Part shown: positions 1-10,500 of the stretch, one piece after another
Position numbering within the stretch: position 1 is the first letter of the stretch
How the letters are laid out: each line of letters opens with the position of its first letter
Source: Odontesthes bonariensis
Lineage: Eukaryota; Chordata; Actinopteri; Atheriniformes; Atherinopsidae
Direction of reading: 5' to 3'
DNA length: 64,000 bases
NCBI RefSeq assembly: GCF_027942865.1
Contig: NC_134515.1
Coordinates: forward strand, 25,256,227 to 25,320,226
Made by a program: the position numbers and the translations under genes
The notes under the pieces: generated by a model
What the model saw: the letters and a program-made list of their open reading frames with translations, nothing else
Databases searched by the model: none
Told to the model about the DNA's origin: nothing

Positions 1-525
1 AGGTTACGATGCATTAAAGGCACTTTAAAAAATCCTTTAATTGTATAAATCAGATATCCAGTCAGTGTGGTTGCTCATTTTAGTTTAACATGCAACTCTT
101 AAAGTTGAGTTGTATTTTTTTCCTCCTGGATGGCACTTCTTTCAAAATTGGAATATTCAAATTTTTCATTTTTTGATAGAATAGCTTCTCAGGATATATG
201 TCAAGGGTGAAAACCAGTTTTAGGTGCATGCCGACAAACAGCACCCCAAAACTTAAAAGCTCTTGGGCATTTTTCTAGCGGTTAACAGATTAAGACTTTC
301 AAATATCCACTGAGGTCTAAAGTAGGGAAAAAAATTAGGCTAGTACATCAGCTGAACTGTGAAACGTCTCTCCTTCCTCTGAGTTTTTTTTAACACAGCA
401 ACCTGTCGAGCATTTAAACCAGGAAGTGTGCTACACCTGTACATACATTTCTAAAATATCTAGTTGCTTTTTGTGCTTTGAAACAAAACCGCTGTGGAAC
501 AATGAGGGATTAACGTTTAACTTTT
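1..525. other. 5' flank, no recognised feature
   Basis: AT-rich DNA at the left edge. No open frame longer than about 60 codons, no repeat and no exon that I recognise on either strand. Confidence 0.5.
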
Positions 526-815
526 ATGGTTTCCTATTTGCATGTTCTCCCCGTGTATGCGTGGGTTCTCTCCGGGTACTCCGGCTTCCTCCCACTGTAC
601 AAAAACATGCATGTTAGGTTGATTGGTGTCTCTAAAATTGTCCCTAGGAGTGAGTGTGAGCGTGTGTGTGGTTTGTTTGTCTCTGTGTGGCTTTGTGATG
701 GACTAGCGACCTGTCCAGGGTGTACCCTGCCTCTCGCCCACTGACCGCTGGGATAGGCTCCAGCCCCCCCGCGACCCGACAGTTAGATTAAACGAGTATA
801 GAAAATGGATGGATC
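526..815 (+). repeat. L2/Maui-type LINE 3' tail
   Basis: The stretch carries the phrases typical of a very abundant fish LINE tail: a 'catgttctcc' header segment, 'gatggactagcgacctgtcc', 'gggataggctccag', and an end in a GGATGG-type microsatellite. It is non-coding and about 290 bp long. I assign it to the L2/CR1-like group from memory of fish genomes; the sequence itself shows only the motifs. Reverse-orientation relatives lie near 32761 and 62560. Confidence 0.55.
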
Positions 816-1231
816 AATGGATGGTTTCCTATTTGAGGGAGAGGGTGTGTCGTTTCTCTTTCTTTTTCTTTGCTCTCCCTCTTTCCCTGTCCCGCTGTCA
901 GGTTCGGTACTATTATATAGATATATCTTAGATCCAAGGACTCAGGTCAGCTGGTCCAGTCCAGAGTCCAGACTAAACATGGAGAAGCAGCATTTAGCTG
1001 TTATGCTGCAAACCAGTGGAACAAACTGCCAGTGGAGATTAAACTTTCACCAAATGTAGACATTTTTAAATCCAGGTTAAAAACATTTCTTTTCTCATGT
1101 GTCAATGCATGAAATCTGCACGGTATCTTTTAACTTATCTTGACTGTTGCTTGTTTTTAAATTAATTTAAATGATTTTATTTGTTTCTCTTTATATTCTT
1201 TTTTGTATTTTAATGCTTCTGGAGGGCAACC
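816..1231 (+). mobile_element. Non-LTR retrotransposon 3' end with ORF2 C-terminal remnant
   Basis: In one frame, about 975-1105 reads as the C-terminus of a LINE reverse-transcriptase ORF (NQWNKLPVEI, then FKSRLKTFLF). This is followed by an AT-rich 3' region (TTTATTTGTTTCTC, TTTTGTATTTTAATGCTTC). The same 3' region recurs at 29725-29880 (+) and inverted at 23515-23815, so it is a dispersed family. The copy is 5'-truncated and dead. It ends about 300 bp upstream of the first cadherin start codon. Confidence 0.65.
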
Positions 1232-1541
1232 ACACCCGCAGAGTAAAACTTCATTTTTACAAAAATGATCTAAAGAAGAAAATATGCAGAACAGCACTTA
1301 CAACGTAACATTGTTGAAAAAATATCATCTTTGTCTTAGACACAAAATATATGTACAAGTATTAGATTTAGTGTATCTGAATGCATGTAGACTGCCACCT
1401 GACAAAATGCGCTCTGTTTTCTTCAAAGCCAGCCAATCTGCTGCCTGCAGGCAGAGTGGGTTTGTCCTCTATGAGCTCTTACACAAGCTGTTTGTGGCAC
1501 TTTGGGAGCAATTCAACAGTGGACTGCAAGCACTGTGAACC

Positions 1542-4500
1542 ATGACGAGGAGCATTTCCCTTCTTCTGTTGGTAGGAATCACATTAGTATTATGGTCATT
1601 ATTACTGTGTCATATAATTTTTTTTATATTTACTGTTCAAGCTAGGGTAATTTGTGCAGCAATAAATATGCAAATCTCCCTGTTTAGAAAATGATGTGTT
1701 AGATCAAAAATATCAGCACAGAATGTCAATAAGCATGTGCCTGTTTATTTTAGGATTAAAAAGTCTGGAAGAACACAGATGCAAAACCAGTTGTTTACCC
1801 GTTTTCTGTAGTTATTGGATTAGAGCTGGCTATAATGTCTATGTCTTCCTGTTATGAACTTGGCTGCAACTTTAGAATTTGAATTTTTCACTACAAGAGT
1901 CCCTTTGTGGCTCCAAATATTCTCTCTATAGTTTAATAATCTCTTACATTGCTGAAGTTTGTTCAGCAATTTATTGCCTGTGTTAAAAGGTTCTTATGTG
2001 TGCAGATCTTTCAATTAGCTCTTGGGAAATTGGTTGCAGTTGTGCTAAAACATAAGCAGATAAATAGATCTTGATTACAAACGTTTTTGTTAAATTCTGG
2101 ATACCAGGTGGTCATAAAAGATCTTAGTCATGTAAACAGACAGCAGCAAAGTTAAAGTTTAAGTTTGTGTGGGCCAGCACACAAGTCAAATGGAAGCACG
2201 TAGCACCACCACAGTGTGTGCTCTCAAGTACCATCTCAGTGCTGCAGAATCAAAGTCGGAACAACAATGTCAGTGTCTAGTGCATGCGTCTGTTCAGCTC
2301 TGTTACTACATCCATTACCAGCTCAGATATGCACCAATGTAAAAATGTACAATAAATTAAACCTTCAATAAAATGTTATGACGTAGTGAAAGGCACATCA
2401 GTACTAACAGACAATATGGAAATGGCAAACGACAGAAGGCATCTGCTATGTGATAATTTTGATTTCAGACAAGTGTCCTGTGCTTTAAAGTGTCTATCAC
2501 ATATTTTTTATTTTCAGATTTTGAAGGGGAAAAGAAATTTATTTCATCTTTAAAACTACATTGGTGCTTTAGTTTCATTATTAATTATTTTTCAATATTT
2601 AGACAATTGATTGCAGTCTTTAATCAAAGAACAGCAAAAAAGATCTGAAAATCATATGTATGATCTGAGATGAAAATTCTAAACTTCCAGCAGCCTGTTG
2701 TCACAAGAATTAAGTAGCGAGCCATAGTGGAGATGGCTACAAAATATATCGTATCATATTGTATCAAAACAATGTGAACTCTTTTAGGTATCACCAACTG
2801 AGGAATTATTTTCTCAAGAGAACACCTAATACGAAAGCTCTATACGGAGTGCTAAATATTGTGGTGCAGACAATTAGCAGGAAAAAGCCAGAGGCAATCT
2901 TAGTTCTGTACTCTAAATCTTTTTCCAACTAAACCTCATTCATCATCTGCGCACTATACGCCTCAGCATCTGTCTCTTTACGTGTCCTATCACTTCATGG
3001 CTGAGTTGCTGTCTTTCCCAATCGCTTCCCCTTTGTTATATTACCACTATAGGGGTATTAGGAATATTTAGCAGCGAGGAAATTTCACGACTGGACTTGT
3101 TGCATTGGTGGCATCCTATCGCGGTACCACGCTGGAATTCACTGAGCTCCTGAGAGCGACCCATTCTTTCACAAATGTTTGCAGAAGCAAACTGCATGCC
3201 TAGGTGCTTAAATTCATAGAACTGTGGTCATTGAAGTGATTGGAACACCTGAATCTAATTAGCTGGGTGAGTGAATACTTTTGGCAATATAGTGTATGTA
3301 ATATTCCAAGAATGCGAGATTAAGTACCTTAAAAATATAAAGGAATGGAAGAATAATGATATACTTGATTTTCCATCTCACTGAGTAAAAAAGGCATTGA
3401 AGTAAAAATAGTGTAAAAGTCATCCCCTTAATGTAAATCGAGGTTCAAATGTAAAAAAATTACGGCTCAGATGTAGAGAAAATGTTTATTTCTGTCAAGT
3501 AAGTAATAGGCAATTTATGACACAGTGGGAAAAAGACAAACTACATAAAGACTATAAAAAAATTGACTTTATATTATATTTTTGACTATTGCAAATCTGT
3601 GTAAATCAGCAGAGATTAAAGCATGACCTGCTGGTTTAAAAGCAATCAAAAAATTCTTGAGGATAATTTCAATCCTTTTTACTGACCTGTTTTCCCTGAA
3701 CATGTAGGTTACAGTAGCAGCTTTGGGAGAGTGTTGTGATGGCAGGCACAACAGTCGCTACAAACGGGTAAATGTATAATCTCTGGAAGCAAACTCCTGC
3801 TGCAACATTTTCCTTAAAACTGAAAGTTTAACAACTGTGTTTTTGGTCCACACTTTGGTTTTATCAGGATCTCTTGGTGCGTTCCAAAAGAAGATGGGTC
3901 CTGTCTACAATTGATCTAGAAGAGGAACTGAAGGTGGACTATCCGCACCAGATTTCTCAGGTAAAGAATTTGATCTAATTAAATTAAATAAACAGTCAGT
4001 GTAGGAGCTAACAATTAAGGTTAAATATGAAAAAGATGACAAGTCACCTGCATGCGTTTTTCTTAGATGTTTAATGACAAGACACCTGGGAAAATATATG
4101 CCTTCTCAATAAGTGGAGAAGGAGTCGATGATGGATTGTTCTCCATTGATGCAAACACTGGAAAAGTCTATGCACACAAGCCCATTGACAGAGAGAAGAA
4201 GTCAAGCTACCATGTGAGCTGATTTTGGATGATCTATCCTTCTGAAGATTCATGACGTGCTATGTAAGCACTGAAAAATACTTAATATGAGTCCTTTAAT
4301 CCACAGATCAAGTTTGATGTCTGGGACAAATTAACAAACACCAAAATGGATAGGGAATTAGCATTTGATGTGGACATAGCGGATATAAATGACAATGCAC
4401 CTGAGTTTGTCGAACCACCTGAAACAGCCAGTGTGACGGAAAATACTACAGAGGGTGAGTATACAATTTGGAAACAGTTCAAAGTAAGAACATTATCCAC

Positions 4501-7500
4501 CTGTTGTAATTTGATATTGGTTGGAAATATCAAAGAAAATCTAAAAAAAATCAACAATATTGACATGCGGACTTGAGGGTTAAACCAAGATGCAAATAAT
4601 CAAACCTGGGATCTGGCTGAAACGTTTTTGCTGAATGGGATAACCCAAATGAAGGGATGAAAGCAGCAGCCATGATAAGAGTTTTTTTTTGTATGATCTA
4701 AATGCAAAGGAAAGGAGCTTTAGTCATTCCTGTATCATCTCCTTTAGCATAGGAAACAATGGAACAGGGAAAAAAAGGAGGCAGGCATGATCTCAGTCCT
4801 GTAATTATGAACAATTGGAAAGAAAACTGGAGAAGTTAGAAAAGTTAGAAAACTAACTAGCAAACAGCTCTGTAAATTCCGAGCAAGGAGCCTGCAGAGG
4901 TAAAACTAGCTTATTCACGTCTTTGTAGATGATTTGAGTATTTAGTTGGTTTTTCCTTATGTATTTTTGTGATTGTTTAGAGATTCTTTGTCCTCATTTC
5001 ATCTTTCAAAGTGGTAATTTTGCAGAACTGTGTGGCTATTTAGTCGGTCTTTGGAAAAACCATTGAAATTCCTCCAAAACTGATGTAATTATGAACTTCA
5101 TCTTTGACCAAATCTTACAGATTTAGCCTTTTTGTGCTATCATTTCTTCACTTCCATTCACTGAGCCTCCCCTGAAAGTGTTCAGAACCCTGGGCAGGCC
5201 CACCTCTCCCTTTGGAAACCTCTGAATGCAGTCTTCTCCAAAGTCCTCCAAAAATTTTACCATATTTTTCTTAATCCCAAAATGTTTTCCCCCAAGTCAA
5301 TAGGAGGTCATTTTTTTATTTTATTTTTTACTCTTCTACATCTGAACTTAATCTATCATCCTGCTTATCGACAGTTTTCTTCCATTTTCACATTTACTCT
5401 CCCTCGTTTGCTCAATTCTCAAAGGGTACCTTCCAGTGAGTGTGGAAGTCACAGACAAAGATAAAGAACGTACAAATAATTCTGCAATCACCGTCACCGT
5501 GATCTCACAGGATCCCAAGGAGCCTAAGATTGAAGCACATCAGTTTGACAACAGAATGACCCGACTCAAATTCAACGGATGTTTTGACTACGATGTAAGA
5601 CTCAGTGACCTATCAAAACTAAATAAATTGACAGTTCATATACATCCAGACTTGTAACCATGCATGATGATTTTATACCTCAACTGTCGTCTTCTATATG
5701 TTGCAGAAAGTAAAGCAGTATAAAGTTACCATTGAAGCAAAGGATCATGGAACACCAGCCCTTTCCTCCACTACTGTTGTCACTCTCAATATTCTTGACA
5801 CAAACAGTCATCAACCAATGTTCAAGGAGAGGCAGGCAAGGATTCCTATTAATATTATAATTCAGTTTTGTCGCTGTCAGATGGAAACCTTCATATATCC
5901 ATATTTGATCTTTTTTTCATAATTCAATTCACGAGTCATCAATTACATCTGCGTGTAGGTCCGCAGATAGCAATCCAACGAAAAGTATTTTAAAAAAGCT
6001 TTTGATTTAATCCTGCTGCTTTTCAAACTGTCAACCCCTCTTATCACCACTGGCCTCCATCTTTGAACTTCTTTACTGCTATTTTTCTTAATAGTGTTAC
6101 ATTTGCAAAACTTATATTAAAGAATGCATAAAAAAAGAGATACGTGCATTTGAATACACACCCTTTGCTATAGAGCCTCTAAACAAGATCTGGTGCTACC
6201 AATTACCTTCAGAAGTCACAGAATTAGTTTAAGAAAGGTCTTTGCAATGTAGGTGTCACATGATCTCAGTAGACGTACACCAGTTCTGAATAGCCCCAGT
6301 ATCTGCAACACCACTAATTAAGAGGTACGACAAAGCAAGTGAAACCATGAAGAGCAAGGAGCACTCCAAATCAGGGACAAATCAGGTCGTGGATAAGTAC
6401 AAAATACGTTTAGGTTATTAAAAAAGTAAATTATTCAGAACTTTGGAAATTCCACAGAGGATAATTTCCATTATCACAGAAAGGAAAGAATATGGCCACA
6501 CAAAAAACTGCCTAAAGAGGGCTGTGCACCAGGCTCACAGACCAAGCGAGCCATTAATCAAAAAAGAGAAAGAGTCCAAAGTGTAACACTGAAGGAGCTG
6601 GAAAGCTCCCCAGCGAAGACCGGTGTGTCTGCCCATAGGACTAAAAACTGTACACTTCACAGAGCTGGGCTTTGTGGAAGACTGACCGGCCAAAAGGCAC
6701 GTGAGACTCCCCAAACATATGGAGGAAGGTCCTCTGGTCTCATGAGGCTAAAATTGAACTCTGGCCATTAAGGAAAATGCAAACCCAGCACCTAATGGCT
6801 TTCATCAGCAGGGACTGGGAAACTGATCAAAAGTGAGGGAATGATGGATGGTGCATCACCTGTTACAGCTGTAATTGCTGGGGTGATTGTACATATCTAT
6901 CTATATAATAAGCACTTTTTATATTTTATCTTTTAGAATGCAATATCGTCACCAACTTTATTTAACGAAAAGTAAAACTGAATGCTCACATAGCTACAAT
7001 AAACATTGTAACTTGCAAGTTGATGATAAAGCGATGCTATACAAGGACCACCACATCTAATATCCACATCAGCTAGACAACCACAACTCAATTTTAGATT
7101 GATTATGGTTCCATGTTACTGATATAATGATAGACTGTAGAAACGGACCAAACTTTGCAGTCATTTATTCATTGTAAAGGGATTTTTTTTTCAAATTTCC
7201 TAAAAGGGTTACTTTATTTGGACATGCAAGGTTTCTGCTGAACAGCGACAATTTGTTTTTGTAAAGTCATGTATGATGTCAAAATTGTAACGTCTCTGCC
7301 TCTTTAGTACGAGGCTGAGGCTTTGGAAATGGCAACCCATGAAAATCTTTTGAGAGTTGCGGTGGAAGACAAAGACACAAAGTCTGACGATGGTAACTGG
7401 AGAGCCCAGTACTTCTTCATCGGTGGGAATAAGGAAGGACTCTTCAAGATCGTAACTGACCCAAAAACAAATGAGGGTGTTCTAAGTGTTGTCAAGGTAA

Positions 7501-10500
7501 TTGCTTTTCTAAGTCATTCATTCAGTGTGGGCTAAACTGCAAGTCCAAACGTTTATTGTAAGCATTGTAACAGCAGTTAAACTTATACTGACCTCGACCT
7601 GTGTGTTTTCTTCAGGAGGAAAACTATGAAAAAACAACGTTGGTTCAACTGCAGATCGGAGTAAAGAACACTGGACAATTAAGTGTTTGTAAAAATGGAA
7701 AAATATTGACCGATGAAAGTGCACTTCCACCTCCAGACTCGGTCAATATTACAATAAAAATGATTGATACCAATGACCCACCAGTGTTTAAAAAAAACAT
7801 TGTTGATGTGCACGTGAGGGAAGAAACTGAGCCAGGACATATACTGTTCACCCCAGACGTTCATGATGTTGACTCCGAGAACATCAGGTACGGTCTCTGG
7901 ATACTACTTTGTGCCTGCTGAGCTTACCATCTGCACCAAGAAGGTAGTAAGCTCAGCGGGTTTCTTTCTCCATTTGCAAAGAGAATGACACAAAAAGTCA
8001 CTGAAACTTTAAGATAAATGGGGCCTTACTCAACTTACAGACTGGGGGGCAAAATCTAGCAGTTCATATTGTGAAAGTTGGAGAGGAATTTTTCAACCTT
8101 GGTGGAGGTTTGAACTGCTTTGTGACATCCACATATTGAACAGAATAGAAATAGATGAGATAAATAGCATTTACTTAGAAGGTTGTTTTTTTTCGTTTTT
8201 ACACAATCTTCAGGTATTAATACTCTGACTTCTCCGACTGTGAACAGGTTTGAGCTGGTGGAGGATCTAGCTGACTGGGTGTCCGTTGATGAAAAAACCG
8301 GACAAATCACAACAACTAAGAAGATGGACAGAGAGTCCCCTTTTGTTGATGCTAACGGCGTTTACCAAGTTGTCATTGCTGCCATAGATGATGGTATAAG
8401 AGAGCTCTGCTGTGCATTGTAACAACAACCAAACTGGTTAAGAAAAATAACTGAATCGTATCAATTTTCCTTTGTTGTGGTTTCCAAGGGGAACCTCCTG
8501 CCACAAGTACATGCATCATCAATATCCACGTCCAAGATATCAATGACCACACCCCTAAGCTGGTCAACAACAGCATCATTATGTGTGGAAACAGGGTTAA
8601 CAAAGTTACGGTGTCTGTTGAGGACCTTGATGCCGATCCTTACAGTGGGCCCTTCACATTCTCTCTGGAGGATGATGAAACACTGAAGCAGCTCTGGAAA
8701 CTGGACCCTGCTTATGGTTAGTACCATGAATGTAGAAGTCTTCACGACTAAAAGAAAACAAAAGAAAAATAAAAACATTGCAAACTTCTCTTTACACCTT
8801 ACACCAGGTGAGCAAGTCAGCCTTGTTAGCCTGAGGTCGCTTCTCTACGGTAACTACTCGGTGCCGCTGGTGATGCAGGACAAACAGAATGCGCTGGGAC
8901 GTGAGACCCTGGAAGTGGTGGTGTGTGACTGTGGAGAAAAAGATGAATGTCGTGACAAATTGCCACTTTCATCTGAAATCGGCACTGCAGGCATTGGACT
9001 GATTATTGCTGGATTGCTTTCATTTTTGAGTGAGTATAAGAATTTTTACATCATTGAAACACAAGTAAATCAAACAGCACGATTAAAGGTTCTCAGAAAA
9101 TGTGAGTCTTAGTCTAATGAAAAAATTCCATTCTAATTTCATTTCTAAAATTACATAAAGTTAGTTACTGGTAACAAATGAACATTTTGCACACTAATTT
9201 TTTCTGTGTTTTTCTGTGTTATCCCTCAGATGATTGAGACTATATAATTAAAGTAAAAAAAAGTCCTTTCTGTAATACCACAACTACTTCATTTACTACC
9301 ATGGACCACATCACAACAGTGTGAGCTTACCGGTTTAATGGGGAGTGTTAGGAAAAGTGGATGAGGGCACAGATGGATCTCTGAGTGGCTCATTTAAGAC
9401 GTCGCGTAAATTCCTATTCCTATTTCAAAACTGTTGTTCTATAAAATGTAAATAAAAAAGAGACTGCAGTGATTTACAAAACTCATCTTGAATACGATGG
9501 CAGCAACACGTCTCAAAAAGTTGGAGCAGGACAGAAAAGATAAAAACAGCCGGAGTTAATTGGCAAAAGGTCAGTAACATGACTGGATGTAAAAAGCGCA
9601 CCTTTGACAGTGAGAGTCTGAGCAATTCAGTGAGTGAGGTTCAACATTGCGCCTTCAGATTTTAAAGCCATTTCAGAATAATCTTCTGAAAAATCATACA
9701 GTTTCTGAACCTTATTCTCACAGCCTTTCCTCTGAGTATTCCAGGCGGGCAGTACTGCATTAAAAACAGGCATGTTTCTGTCGTGGAAATCCCTGCAGGC
9801 CTGTCTGCAGTCCAGACCTTCCAGCTTCTGAAAACATTAGGCTCAGTTATTGACTCCACAGTCATTGAATCACTCCTTACTCCCTCTTTTTCAACCATCC
9901 ATCCTTCCATTCTCTCATCCATTCACCCATCTGGAAATCTGTTTTTCTCAGAAAGATTCTGAACGTTGTCATGCATCTTAAACCCATTAACACTAGTAAT
10001 CCTCATACATCTTTAAATTTATGGGATATAATTTGGGTCAATATCGCAATTGCAGATGCTCTCACTGAAAATATACAACATGTAAACTCTGATCACTCTA
10101 ATATGTTGATGTTTTTGTAGTCCTGCTTCTCGTTTTTGCAATCAAGTGTGGAGAGAAGCCGTTTGAATACATGGAGAAAGATGAGGGCCACCAGACCCTT
10201 ATCAAATACAACCAAGAAGGAGGGGGCGCTTCATGCAAGGTGTGTTGGTTGTGGTGTGCCTGTGCCAATTTGGAAAAGTGGCATAGTTACGGTATGCTTT
10301 ACAATTCCAGCAGACTCAAGAATCTTTTTCTTTCTCTTGGTTTTATTGCCAGGCTGGGCCCTCTGTCTTTACACCAACAAGCGACATAACTGTTACAGAT
10401 GGTCTAAAGCAGGGCTACTTTACGCAGGTACTCCTTGCAAGTCTTAGACTTTTGTTCCTCTTTCTGCAGAAGATGTGTTGATAACAGGTATTTCCCATCT

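Noticed and set aside
3742-3765. Possible small first exon upstream of exon 2 in the first cadherin gene
   Set aside because: A stretch after CAGTAGCAG is open up to a GGTAAATG donor, but its phase (2) does not fit exon 2, and it has no signal-peptide character.
8373-8778. Minus-strand frames of 76 and 105 codons
   Set aside because: Antisense to cadherin exons 9 and 10, which are firmly placed by splice phase and by calcium-linker motifs on the + strand.
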